A DNA stretch of 64,000 nt from Halichoerus grypus (GCF_964656455.1 NC_135717.1:2542001-2606000), one strand, 5' to 3'; shown: positions 32,432 to 43,120, counted from the stretch's first letter. Notes: generated by a model not told the origin, from the sequence alone. Numbers and translations: made by a program.

Positions 32432-34673
32432 CTCCGCCTCTCTTTTTTTTTCTATTTCTTGATTGCCCTATTCATGGCTTACTAACATGTAACCTCCATA
32501 TATTTGTGATCTTTCCAGATCTTGTGTCATGGTTGACTTGTAGTTTCATAGCACTGTGGTCAGAAAAGATGCATGGTATGACTTCGATCTTCTTGAATTT
32601 GTTCAGGCTTGTCTTGTGGCCTAATATGTGATCTATCTTTGAGAATGTTTCACATGCACTTGAAACGAATGTGTATTCTGCTGTTTAAGGATGGAATCAT
32701 CTGAATATATATGTTAAATCCATCTGTTCCAGGGTGTCATTCAAAACCATTGCATTCTTGTTGATTTTCTGTTCAGATGATCTGTCCATTGATCTAAAGG
32801 AGGTGTTAAAATCCCCTACTATTGTATTATTATCAATTAGTTCCTTAATGTTTGTTTTTAACTTTTTTATGTATTTGGGTGCTCCCATGTTGGGTGCATA
32901 AATATTTACAATTGTTAGATCTTCTTGTTGGATTTATTACTAAATTTATATATGTCTTCTTTTGTCTTTTACAGTTTTTGTTTTAAAGTCTATTTTGTCC
33001 AATGTGAGTATTGCTACTCTGGCTTTATTTTGACATCCATTTGCATGATAAATGTTTCTCCATTCTCTAGGTTTTCTTTTTATGTTACTTTCTTCTTTTG
33101 CTGCTTTACATTTTTTTTCTTTATCGCTATATTTGGCCAGTTTAATTGCAATATGTCTTAGTGTGGATCTGCTTTTTTAAATTTTGTTGGGGGTTCCATG
33201 TGCCTCCTGGATTTGTATTAGTTTCCTTCTCTAGATTAGGGAAGTTTTCAGCTATTATTTCTTCAAATAAATTTTTTGTGCCCTTTTCTCTTCTTCTTCT
33301 GGGATTCCTATAATATGGATGCTATTACATTTGATGGAGTCACCGAGTTCCCTAAGTCCTCATTTTGCATATATTTTGTTGTTGTTGTTCAGCTTGATTA
33401 CTTTCTCTTTCTTTGTCTTCTAGGTTATTAATTCATTGCTCTGCTTTTTCCAGCCTGCTGTTCATTGCATCCAGTGTGTTTCCAATCTTTGTCTCTGATT
33501 TTGTTTGTTTGTTTTTGTTTGTTTTTTGTTTTTAAATCCCTGATGGGTTCTTTTTTTAATTCTGTGTTAAGGGTCTCACTGATGTCTTCCACTCTTTTCT
33601 CAAGTCTAGTGAGTATCCTTATGGTCATTGCTTTAAATACCCAACTAGGCATGTTATTTATATGTGTTTTGCTTAGATCTCTGGCCGTGGCCTTTATTTG
33701 GAATAAATAAATATTTATTCCTTTATTTGGAATAAATTTCTCTGTCTTCTCATTTTGTCTGAGTCCCTGTGCCTGTTTCTCTGTGTTAGTAAGTCACCCA
33801 TGGCTCCTGGTTCTTGAGGGTAATGGCTTTATGAAGAAGAGGTTCTTTAGTGCCTTGCCATGTAGTGTTCCCTGTTCCCCAGGGCCTAGGGTTCCCACAA
33901 GTCTCCAGTATGTACTGCGTGTCCTCAGCTATTTTGTCCTGGCTGCTTTATCCTTTAGGCCACTTGGCTGCAGAGGCTTTCTTTTCCTGTTGTGGTCAGT
34001 GTTTTGTCCCTGGCCTGAATGTGGCGAGTTTTAACTAGGTATGCCTTGGTCTGCTTGTGTAATGAGACCTGTTGTCACTGCCAATGAAACTGAGGTTCTG
34101 CAAAACTTCCAGGTCAAGAGAGGTGTTATGAGCAGGGGTTTGGGCTGGTCTTTTGGAGGAGGGGACCTGTCATGCTGGGACTGAGGCAAGCATGGCTGCA
34201 AAGGATGGTTTCACTGGTGGATAGAACAGGGCTTGATGTAAGCAAGTTAGGTAGCAAGTGTAGGAGTTGCACTGGTTCCTGTAGGTGATCCTGTGCTTAT
34301 GCTGAGGGTGGGGGAGAGAAATGGTGCCTGCTAGTTCCTTTGTTCCTGGAGGTCTCTCTGTGAATGCTTTCTCTCTGGGATATGCCCCAAGACGAGCAAA
34401 TAACCTCCCCACTGTGTGCCCCAGGCACTCTTCAGATTGCTGTTTTCAGTCTGTATGTCAGGGGGCTGTTTGCCTGTCTTCTGTCCAAGAGCAGTTCAGT
34501 GTGTCCTGGCTCTATCCGAGCTAAGCCCACTGACCTTTAGAACTCTATGCTTTAAGCCCAGCTTGTCAGAAGTCATGAAATTTGGCCCCTCTCTGTCTCC
34601 AAGCCAATTGCTGTGGGGATGTTTCCCCTCTGTGCACCAGGGAGATCTTTTTAAACCAAGATTGGAAACTCAG

Positions 34674-34871
34674 GGGGCGCCTGAGTGGCTCAGTCGTTAA
34701 GCGTCTGCCTTCGGCTCAGGTCATGATCTCAGGGTCCTGGGATCGAGCCCCGCATCGGGCTCCCTGCTCGGTGGGAAGCCTGCTTCTCCCTCTCCCACTC
34801 CCCCTGCTTGTGTTCCCTCTCTCGCTGTGTCTCGCTCTGTCAAATAAATAAAATATTAAAAAAAAAAGAAA
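34674..34871 (+). repeat. Young CAN-SINE
   Basis: The target duplication is AAGATTGGAAACTCAG on the left (ending 34673) and AAGATTGGAAATTCAG on the right (34872-34887), one change. The body is nearly identical to the copy at 57110. It sits about 20 bp beyond the 5' end of the older L1. Confidence 0.96.
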
Positions 34872-34899
34872 AAGATTGGAAATTCAGAAGTTATGAAAT

Positions 34900-35720
34900 A
34901 AATGGCAGCACATTTGGTGATATGAAATCTTAACTTTTTCCACTGTAAAATATAAAAATAGGAAAGTTATTTGCAGTTCAGGTGATAAAGATATTTTCAT
35001 ATTGACATTAAGAAAACAACTGATTATAAAGCAGCAAATATAAATGGTCACCAACATGGAAGGTTGCCAAAATTTACTAGTAGTCACTAGTCAGAAGAAA
35101 AATTCAAAATAAAGCAATAATGAGGCCAGGCAAAATTAAAAAGCTACTCTGTTGGTGTGGTGGGGATGTGGAAAAAAGGTAGCAACGTAATTTGATACAG
35201 CTTTTTGGGAAAGCAATCTAACAACATCAATTACAAAAATTTTTCACACAGTGTGCATACATACTAATATGCATCACATGCATACATACACCCTTTGACT
35301 TCAATTCCACTCTTGTGACTCTGTCTTGGAATAAACTGCCAACATGTGAAACAATGGTAAGAGAATGTTTTCTGGGCCATTGCTTGCAGAGACAATAGAA
35401 AACAAAGGTGATGACCATTAATCAAGATTTGGCTGAATAAGCTATGATATGTGCAACCATTTGCAGCCATGAAATAGAAGTAATAGAGCAGTGTCAGATG
35501 TCTGGGGAGAAATTTCAAGAGGTGTTGAGTATGAAGATCAAATTGCAGGAAGGTGTATATATTCTGATTCTGTTAAGCAAATAATAATAAAACTTCTATA
35601 TTTGTATTTATATGATTATATGGTGGAGAAAAATATAGAGGAATATGTATTAAGGGAAGGGAGAGAAGGAGGGAAAAGGAGAGACAACTAAAACCTCACT
35701 GAATGGTCTGTGTGATATCA
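34900..35720 (+). repeat. Ancient L1 3' end, plus strand
   Basis: Sense landmarks: CTACTCTGTTGGTGTGGTGG, AGCTTTTTGGGAAAGCAATC, ACCCTTTGACTTCAATTCCA, ATAAACTGCCAACATGTG, CATTAATCAAGATTTGGCTGAATAAGC (in parts) and GCCATGAAATAGAAG. This is the ORF2 C-terminal part and 3' UTR of an L1M. Confidence 0.75.
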
Positions 35721-36135
35721 ACACACTCATTTGTAGGCAATATACAGAGTATATATTATATATAAGTTGTTTAGAAGTATACATGCATAATAACTTCCAA
35801 AAAGTGAACTTGAAAACAGACCCACATAGTTCTTTCCTTGTGCAGATCCTCTTTTAGATCATAGTTGTGCTTTGAGGAAGGTAACCACATTCTTGCAGAG
35901 CTGGGCTCAGTTACTTTGTTCACACAGCTCTTTTCTCTGACCAAATACAAAGTCTGTCAGGAGACTGTCAGGTGCCCCCCAGTTCATATTAGAAACTTCT
36001 CTTTGTGACGCCTTCTTCAGCTCACCAAGTGAGGTTATTCAGGCCTGTGTGCTTTTCTGGCATTGTTTTTGTGACTCAGTTTTCCATATTGTACTTTTAC
36101 ATGTTTGTCATTAGGCCATTACACCCGAGGGTATC
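35721..36135. other. Unassigned sequence
   Basis: AT-rich, then GC-balanced after 35830. Nothing is recognised. Confidence 0.45.
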
Positions 36136-36151
36136 TTATAAGCTCATATTT

Positions 36152-36351
36152 TTTTTTTTTTTTAAAGATTTTTTATTTATTTATTTGAGAGAGAGAATGA
36201 GAGACAGAGAGCACGAGCAGGAAGAGGGTCAGAGGGAGAAGCAGACCCCCCCGCTGAGCAGGGAGCCCGATGTGGGACTCGATCCTGGGACTCCAGGATC
36301 ATGACCTGAGCTGAAGGCAGTCGCTTAACCAACTGAGCCACCCAGGCGCCC
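36152..36351 (-). repeat. CAN-SINE
   Basis: Target duplication TTATAAGCTCATATTT (36136-36151, 36352-36367). The body GAGCACGAGCAGGAAGAGGG with GACTCGATCCTGGGACTCCA belongs to the same variant as the copies at 47315 and 59403. Confidence 0.97.
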
Positions 36352-36431
36352 TTATAAGCTCATATTTATAACGTTTACTTACAGTCACGTTCATCAACAA
36401 GAACTGGATTGTTGCAAACAAAAGAAGACTT

Positions 36432-37080
36432 ATGGGTAATGTATGCAATCATATTGGCTTTAGGATCCAGTTTTTTCTGTTTTATTTTACGTGTATGATA
36501 TCTGAGAAAGCTGATTTACTTTAGTAGTGGCAGTAGTTAATAGCTTTTAAAAATAGCTTCTCTTGAAATTTCAAGATGTGTTTGTTATATTGACATAGAA
36601 GCTTATAAAGAATTGTAGGAAGTTTATTTCCAAGCTGATTAAAAATGTGACAGCTGCTCATTATTATCATAAATAGAAAAGAAAGCCCCCAAATTTTCAA
36701 GAAACAATACTACATTAGGAGCTCAGAATAGATGGATATTATGTCTTAATTTTTTTGTTGCTGGACTGAATATAAATGCCGAAAGCATGTTTCAGTCCTC
36801 TTTGGTGTATAATTTAATTTGGCACATATGTGTTGCAGAAGCATACTTGGTACTATAGTTCTGTGAGAGTGAACATAAAAATTCAATGGTCTCTAATTCA
36901 GAAAACAATGATCACTGCAAGTCATACAAATCCTTATATAACAATAGCAAGAGAAACTTTACTTCACGGTTTATACAAGTAGAAATTAACCTGATTATTC
37001 AGGGTAGTTCTTTGGGGGACTTCTGTATATAAAACATTGAAGTTCGTATCCATGTGTTTATGACTTGTGCTTCATTAACA
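36432..37080. other. Unassigned AT-rich sequence
   Basis: No element is recognised. The 30-bp segment just before it (36402-36431) has a close copy inside the SINE at 37098. Confidence 0.5.
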
Positions 37081-37097
37081 GATTTTATTTTATTATT

Positions 37098-37297
37098 TTT
37101 AAAGATTTTATTTATTTGAGAGAGAGAGAGCACGAGAAGTGGGGAGGGTCAGAGGGAGAAGCAGACTTCTCGCTGAGCAGGGACCCTGGGATTGGCACTT
37201 GATCCTAGGACCCTGGGATCATGACCTGAGCTGAAGGCAGACACTTACCAACTGGATGGTTGCAAACAAAAAAAGAATTGAGCCACCAAGTGCCCCT
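37098..37297 (-). repeat. CAN-SINE with an inserted foreign segment
   Basis: The body is diverged. Where the head should read CCAACTGAGCCACC it reads CCAACTGGATGGTTGC and continues to AAAAGAATTGAGCCACC. The extra bases at about 37255-37279 match flanking DNA at 36407-36431 rather than any SINE sequence. Confidence 0.88.
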
Positions 37298-37311
37298 ATT
37301 TTATTATTATT

Positions 37312-37502
37312 TTTAAACATTTTATTTATTTGACAGTGTGTAAGAGTGCACGATCAGGGGTGCGGGGGTAGCATGGTGGAGCACAGGGAGAGGGAGAAGC
37401 AGACTCCCCGCTGAGCAGGGAGCAGGCAATCCCAGGAACCTCCCTGGATCATGACCTGAGCCCAAGGCAGACACATAACCAACTAAGCCACCCAGGTGCC
37501 CC
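37312..37502 (-). repeat. CAN-SINE, tandem to the preceding one
   Basis: It starts AAACATTTTATTTATTTGAC and ends AAGCCACCCAGGTGCCCC. The central part is rearranged (AGCAGGCAATCCCAGGAACC, with a shortened GAGCCCGATG segment). It is separated from the neighbour by a short ATTTTATTATTATTTTT target-like tract. Confidence 0.85.
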
Positions 37503-38156
37503 TTATTATAGATTTTAAAATAAATATATTGCAAAAAACTGTTGATGGAAGCCTTGAAGTTTTGTTGCTGAACTTTGGAGCTTTGTTGAATATGCGTTGG
37601 TAACTACTACACCATGGTACTTGGACAAAATGTCATTAGAAATCGCATTTTGGGTTTGGAGGATTTTTATTTTATTTATTGGTTGTATGGTAAAAAAGTT
37701 CATGCTGATAAAATCTATTTTCTGGTTTCTTTAGGATCTGCCTTGTTCTAGATTGACAATATTTCCACAGCTTAAATCTCTTAATTTCAAAAAAACACAT
37801 TGATTGAAAGAAGATTTTGGGATATAACATATGTTAAGAAACAAATGAGAATTAAAGACTGAGCTAAACTTTTAATTCAACCTAAATATATCATGTAAAT
37901 AAATTAAAGTAGTTGTCATTTTTATGAGATCAGGTTTCCTGAAAATTTTTTTGTAAAATCCTGTTTAGTGATATAAACACATTAAGTATATTTTGCTTAT
38001 TCCTACAAGAGGAATGATTTTTTTTTTAATTGCAAAGAATTAATACCATTCAATAACATGAGCTTTTGTTTTTCCAGAAATTCTTCTTAATCTGAAGATA
38101 GAGGAGTATGGTAACCTCACTTATCAGGACCTGTGATATGTTTACAGAAACCCAAA
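37503..38156. other. Unassigned AT-rich sequence
   Basis: No repeat or exon is recognised. Confidence 0.5.
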
Positions 38157-38172
38157 TTCCAGAATGGGTTCC

Positions 38173-38381
38173 TTTTTTTTTTTTTTTTTTTAAAGATTTT
38201 ATTTATTTGTCCGAGAAAGAGCAGAAGCAGGGAGAGCTGCAGGCAGAACAGGCAGAGCAGGCAGAGGGAGAAGCAGGCTCCCCGCTGAGCAAGGAGCTGG
38301 ATGCAGGGCTAGATCCCAGGACCCTGGAATCATGACCTGAGCCGAAGGCAGATGCTTAAGGACTGAGCCACCCAGGCGTCC
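38173..38381 (-). repeat. CAN-SINE with GCAGGCAGA repeats
   Basis: Target duplication around CCAGAATGGGTTC (38160-38172 on the left, 38383-38395 on the right). The body contains three short repeats of the GGCAGAACAGGCAGAGCAGGCAGAG type, an expansion not seen in the other copies. Confidence 0.95.
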
Positions 38382-38395
38382 TCCAGAATGGGTTC

Positions 38396-39085
38396 TTAAA
38401 AAGATCTTTCAGCCTGAACTGTTTACTCTGATCATGCCTTTCCTTTTAGTGTTTCCTTAGAGTATCTTCTCCTCAGTCATAAATGACCTTGTAGTGTGAA
38501 ATTTGAGATTTTGTTTTTTCACATTAATCAGTTTTTGGCAGTAGTATCTGATATCTTTGTTGGGAAGCACATCACCTTGTCTAGATTATGCAGTCTGGGC
38601 TGCTGTGACATCAGTGTCCAGCAGTATCAGCCTGTTAGACTCATCACATGCTATAATTTTGAATTCTTGTTTTCTGTCTCTTTTAAGCATAATAACTAAA
38701 AGATTCTTTTAGAACATCTTATTGTTCATTGTTTCTGATGTTTGTATTCCTGGATAATCTGTATTTAGTTTGGGTCTAATTTTTAAGATTTAAGAGTCTG
38801 AATTTTTCTAAACTGTTACTTTGAATATCTCATACAGTTCTTAAAATCTTTCATGGGATCCCTATTATCTTCAGGATAAAACTCAAACTTTTAAGCCTCT
38901 AGAACTGCTGCTGACAATTAAAGTTGGTTGTGCTCTACATGTGGGTACCCGTAAGGAGTCGAGTCCCAACAGTTTTCTATCCAAGCTCTGGGCTGCTGGC
39001 AGTGGTGGGCACTTCTCCAGTTCATTTAGAGGCATCATATGGGCTATTATGTAAGGCTATTCATCTGGCTTTTGCTTTCTTTTTA
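38396..39085 (+). repeat. Mostly unassigned, with a probable L2 fragment
   Basis: At about 38840-38915, AAATCTTTCATGGGATCCCT and TCAGGATAAAACTCAAACTTTTAAGCC (in parts) resemble the L2 order 'atggctccccattgcc...aggataaagtccaaactccttag'. Nothing is assigned in the rest. Confidence 0.4.
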
Positions 39086-39100
39086 ACTATACTTTATGCT

Positions 39101-39305
39101 TTTTTTTTTTTTTTTTTTTAAGATTTTATTTATTTATTTGTCAGAGAGACACAGTGAGAGAGGGAACACAAGCAGGGGGAGTGGGAGAGGGAGAAGCAGG
39201 CTCCCCACTGAGCAGGGAGCCCCTTGCAGGGCTCAATCCCAGGACCCTGAGATCACGACCTGAGCCGAAGGGAGACGCCCAACGACTGAGCCACCCAGGC
39301 GCCCC
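39101..39305 (-). repeat. CAN-SINE
   Basis: Begins with about 20 T. The body GGAACACAAGCAGGGGGAGT is of the young subfamily. The head ends GAGCCACCCAGGCGCCCC, followed by TATGCTTT, which also precedes the T run. Confidence 0.95.
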
Positions 39306-39404
39306 TATGCTTTCTTCTTTCTTTCAACACAACAGACCTGTGTCTGTTAGGGTTTTCTGAAACTACTTGAGGTTCTCCAGATGTACTATGTTCTATGGTG
39401 CCTT

Positions 39405-39605
39405 TCTTGTAATAATAATTTGAGGCAACATTTATTAAATAGACATTTTATTGCAATATCTTACCTAGTCCTTACTAAATGAGGGTAGGTCTCATATTGC
39501 TCTCATTAAATACACCTGAGGAAGTGTTAAGTGATTTGTCCAGGATAACATAGCTATAAAGTGGTGGTGTCAGGATTTGAACCCAGGCTATGATGATTGG
39601 CCTCA
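39405..39605 (-). repeat. MIR
   Basis: GTTAAGTGATTTGTCCAGGA, ACATAGCTATAAAGTGGTGG and GGATTTGAACCCAGGCTATG are the antisense MIR core ('gttaagtaacttgcccaaggtcacacagctagtaagtgg...gattcgaacccaggc'). Confidence 0.85.
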
Positions 39606-40300
39606 GTGTTTGTTTGTTTTTTTTTTTTGAGATAGAATTGATATATAACATTATATTGGTTGTAGGTGTACAAAATGATTTGATATGTAAATGTTGAGAA
39701 ATGATCAGCACTTTAAGTCTAGTTACCACCACACATAGTTTCTTTTCTTGTGGTGAGAACTTTGAAGATCAGTTCTCTTAGCACCTTTCAAATATATGAT
39801 ACATTATTAATTATAGTCATCATGCTATATGTTACGTTATATCCCCAGGGCTTATTTATCACTGGAAGTTTGTCTCTTTTGACCATCTTCACCCATTTCA
39901 TTCACCCCCTACCCTTGGCAACCACCAGTCTGTTCTCATAGATTAGTTTGGTTTACTTCTTAGATTCCACAAATACGTGAGATTATATGGTATTTGTCTT
40001 TCTCTGACTTACTTCACTTAGCGTAATGCCCTGAAGCTCCATCCATGTTGTCACAAATGGCAAGATTTTATTCTTTTTTATGTCTGAATAATATTTGATT
40101 GTATATATACCACATATTCTTTATCCATCATCCATTGATGGACACTTAGGCTGTTTCTGTGTCTTGGCTGTTGTAAATAATGCTGCTGTGAGCATGGGGG
40201 TAGTACAGATATCTTTCTGAGTTAATGGTTTTGTTTCTTACAGATAAATACCCAGAAGTGGAATTGTTCGAGCATATGATAGTTCTATTTTTAATTTTTT

Positions 40301-40488
40301 TAAAAGATTTTTATTTATTTATTTGACACAGACACAGTGAGAGAGAGAACACAAGCAGAGGGAGTGGGAGAGGGAGAAGCACGCATCCCACTGAGCAGGG
40401 AGCCTGAGGCGGGGCTCAATCCCAGGACCCTGGGATCATGACCTGAGCCGAAGGCAGACACTTAACGACTGAGCCACCCAGGTGCCCC
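40301..40488 (-). repeat. CAN-SINE in L1
   Basis: Perfect 17-bp target duplication TCTATTTTTAATTTTTT (40284-40300 and 40489-40505). Head ends GAGCCACCCAGGTGCCCC. Confidence 0.97.
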
Positions 40489-40768
40489 TCTATTTTTAAT
40501 TTTTTGAGAAACCTCCAGATTGTCTTCCATAGTGGCTGTACCAATTTACATTCTCACAGACAGTGCAGAAATATTCTTTTCTCCATATCCTCACCAGCAT
40601 TGGCTATCTCTTTTTCATAATAGCCATTCCAGCAGGTGTGAGTTCATATCTCATTGTGACTTTGATTTGTGTTTCCCTGATGGGTAGTGATGTTGAACAC
40701 CTTTTCATGCACCTGTTGGCCCTCTCTGTCTTCTGTGGAAAAATATCTATTCAAGTCCTTCACCTGTT

Positions 40769-40972
40769 ATTTATTTATTTATTTATTAAAGATTTTTTTA
40801 TTTATTTGACAGAGAGACAGCGGGAGAGGGAACACAAGCAGGGGGAGTGGGAGAGGGAGAAACAGGCTTCCCGCTGAGCAGAGAGCCTGATGCGGGGCTT
40901 GATCCCAGGACCCTGAGATCATGACCTGAGCCGAAGGCAGACGCTTAACTGACTGAGCCACCCAGGTGCCCC
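40769..40972 (-). repeat. CAN-SINE in L1
   Basis: Target duplication CTTCACCTGTT (40758-40768, 40973-40983). The tail side is expanded as (ATTT)n before AAAGATTTTTTTATTTATTT. Confidence 0.96.
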
Positions 40973-41212
40973 CTTCACCTGTTTTTTAATTGGGTTGTTT
41001 ATTTTGCTGTTGAGTTGTAGGAGTTCTTTTTATGTTTTGGATATTAACCTCTTAACAGCTATATGATTTACAAATATGTTCTCCTATTTCATAGATTGTT
41101 ATTTCATTTTGTTGATGGTTTTCCTTTGCTGTGCAGAAGCTTTTTACTTTGATGTAGTCTCAATTGTTGCTTTTGTTGCCTTTGCTTTGGTGAGAAATGA
41201 AAATATCATTGC

Positions 41213-41494
41213 CAAGACCAATGTTTTTTTTTTGTGTGTGTGTGTTCCTATTTTTTTATTATGTTAATCACCATACATTACATGATTAGTTTTTGATGTA
41301 GTGTTCCATGATTCATTGTTTATGTATAACACCCAGTGCTCCATGCAGAACGTGCCCTCTTTAATACCCATCACAAGGCTAACCCATTCCCCCACCGCCC
41401 TCCCCTCTAGAACCCTCAGTTTGTTTTTCAGAGTCCATAGTCTCTCATGGTTCATCTCCCCCTCTAATTCCCCCCCCCCTTCAAGACCAATGTT
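41213..41494 (-). mobile_element. Severely 5'-truncated young L1 stub
   Basis: A perfect 13-bp target duplication CAAGACCAATGTT (41213-41225, 41482-41494) brackets 256 bp consisting only of L1 3' UTR. It is very similar to 25325-25560 of the intact element (ACACCCAGTGCTCCATGCAG, CCTCAGTTTGTTTTTCAGAG). The A-tail contains a GT run on the plus strand at 41234-41246. It shows that the same L1 family was active here. Confidence 0.95.
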
Positions 41495-41763
41495 AAGGGA
41501 GCTTACTACCTATGTTTTCTTCTAGGAGATTTATGGTTTCAGCTTTTAGGTTCAAATCTTTAATCCATTGAGTTTATTTCTGTGAATGGTATATGAAAGT
41601 GGTCTGACTTCATTCTTCTACATGTGGCTGTTCAGGTTTCCCAGCACCATTTGTTGAAGAGGCTATCCTTTCTCCACTGTATATTCTTGGCTCCTTTGTT
41701 GTAAATGAATTGACCATATATACATGGGTTTATTTCAGGGCTCTCTATTCTGTTCCATTGATC

Positions 41764-41810
41764 TATGCATCTGTTTATTTTTTTTATGTTTTTTATATGC
41801 ATCTGTTTAT
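41764..41810. repeat. Short direct duplication in L1
   Basis: TATGCATCTGTTTAT occurs at 41764-41778 and 41796-41810, with a T-rich spacer. It looks like a local replication duplication. Confidence 0.6.
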
Positions 41811-43120
41811 ATGCAGATACCGTATTGTACTGATTACTAGAGCTTTTTAATAGAGTTTGAAATCAAGTGTGATGCCTCCAGCTTTGTTCTTTTTGAGGAT
41901 TGCTTTGGCTATCCAGGGACTTTTTTGGTTCCATATAAATTTTAGCATTCTTTATTTCTATGAAAAATGTGACTGGAATTTTGATAGGGATTGCGTTGAC
42001 TTTTATAGATTGCTTTGGGTAGTATGGACATTTTAACAATATTCGTCCCATTTCTGAGCATGGAGTATCTTTTCAGTTATTTGTGTCTTGTTCAGTTTCT
42101 TTCATCAGTGTCTTACAGTTTACAATCTACCAGTCTTTTACTTTCTTGGTTAGATTTACTCCTAGGAATTTTATACTTTTTCAAGCAATTGTAAGTGAGA
42201 TTATTTTCTTAATTTCTCTTTTTGCTAGTTATTAGTGTATAGAAACACCACAGATTTTTATATAGACTTTTGTATCCACTTTACTGAATTTATTCTAAAA
42301 CTTTTTGGTGGAGTCTTAGGTTTTTCTATATATAATATGTCATCTGCAAATAGAGACAGTTTTACTTCTTTCTGATTTGGATGCCTTTTATTTCTTTTTC
42401 TTGCTTAATTGCTCTGGCTAGGACTTCCAATATTATGTTGAATAAAAGTGGCAAGAGTGAGCATCCTTGTCTTGTCCCTGACCTTAGAGGAAGAGCCTTC
42501 AGTTTTTCACCACTGAGTGTAATGTTAGCTGTGGGCTTGTCCTGTATGGATTATGTTGAGGTACATTCCCTCTGTACCCACATTAGTGAGAATTTTTATC
42601 CTAAATGAATGTTGAATTTTGTAAAATGATTTTTCTGCATCTATCGAGATGATCCTATGATTTTTATTCTATATTTTGTTAGTGTGTATGACATTGATTT
42701 GTGGATGTTGAACCATTCTTGCATTGCTGGAGTAAATCCTCCTTGATCATGGTGTATGATCCTTCTAATGGATTGTTGGAATTTGCTTTGCTAATATTTT
42801 TGCTTAGGATTTTTGCATCTATGTTCAATAAGGATATTGGCCCCGTAATTTTATTTTCTTTTAGTGTCTGTCTGGTTTTGGTATCAGGGTAATGCTGGCC
42901 TTAACATAAAGAATTTGCCAGTATTCCTTTTTCTTACGTTTTTTCGCAAGAGTTTGAGAAAGATTAAGATTAGTTCTTTTTTTTAAATGTTTGGTAGAAT
43001 TCATCAGAAGAGCCATCTGGTACTGGACTTCTGTTTGTTGGGAAGTTTTTGATTACTGACCCAATTAACCTTACTATTACTATTTTTAAAATTTGTATAA
43101 GTTTTCTTGTGTTTCTAGAG

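Larger units (their letters stand above)
30579..32441 (-). promoter_or_regulatory. L1 5' UTR and internal promoter
   Basis: 1863 nt. The 5' half (about 31400-32441) is strikingly CpG-rich compared with the AT-rich surroundings and behaves like a CpG island. The 3' half (30600-31340) is purine-rich on the plus strand, hence pyrimidine-rich in L1 RNA. From known L1 biology, this region houses an internal RNA polymerase II promoter whose transcripts start at the 5' end. Persistence of many CpGs suggests limited time for methylation-driven decay. Confidence 0.9.
25290..32460 (-). mobile_element. Full-length L1 with both ORFs open
   Basis: Non-LTR retrotransposon of about 7.13 kb (25309-32441) bounded by a perfect 19-bp target duplication at 25290-25308 and 32442-32460 (C, nine T, C, TATTTCTT on the plus strand). 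Order in the sense direction: 5' UTR 1863 nt, ORF1 298 codons, 81-nt spacer, ORF2 1271 codons, 3' UTR about 460 nt with AATAAA, then about 18 A. The nick context on the plus strand is TTTCTT/GATT, close to the L1 endonuclease preference TTTT/AA. It inserted in the same orientation into an older L1, at the part of ORF2 between the endonuclease and RT domains. No SINE or indel interrupts it. The clean duplication and open frames indicate recent insertion. Whether it still moves cannot be read from sequence. Confidence 0.97.
21653..34653 (-). mobile_element. Older carnivoran L1, split by a younger L1
   Basis: Host element of the nest. GAGATCTTTTTA at 21653-21664 and 34642-34653 is a probable 12-bp target duplication. 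From right to left it holds a 5' UTR (about 33750-34641, related to but different from that of the inserted L1), ORF1 remnants (about 33080-33750), ORF2 endonuclease remnants (32461-33080), and the rest of ORF2 plus 3' UTR (21665-25289). At about 33080 the ORF2 start is joined directly to the ORF1 C-terminal region, a deletion of roughly 500 bp judged against the intact L1. Stops and frameshifts are frequent, and two CAN-SINEs interrupt it. Confidence 0.85.
39615..43120 (-). repeat. Decayed L1 (ORF2 and 3' UTR), multiply interrupted
   Basis: Antisense L1 landmarks: ATTGATATATAACATTATAT, TTGGCAACCACCAGTCTGTT, CTTCACTTAGCGTAATGCCC, ATTGATGGACACTTAGGCTG, GAAGTGGAATTGTTCGAGCA, CAGCACCATTTGTTGAAGAG, GTTCCATTGATCTATGCATC, AGGACTTCCAATATTATGTTGAA (in parts) and ATGTCATCTGCAAATAGAGA (FADD region). 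All frames are broken. It ends near TTTTGATTACTGACCCAATT. Two SINEs and a young L1 stub interrupt it. Confidence 0.85.

Noticed and set aside
31400..32440. CpG island as a host gene promoter
   Set aside because: It lies entirely inside the L1 5' UTR between ORF1 and the target duplication, so the L1 promoter explains it.
32697..32888. Minus-strand frame with a GDFNTS motif
   Set aside because: It is the endonuclease remnant of the older L1 on the 5' side of the nested insertion.
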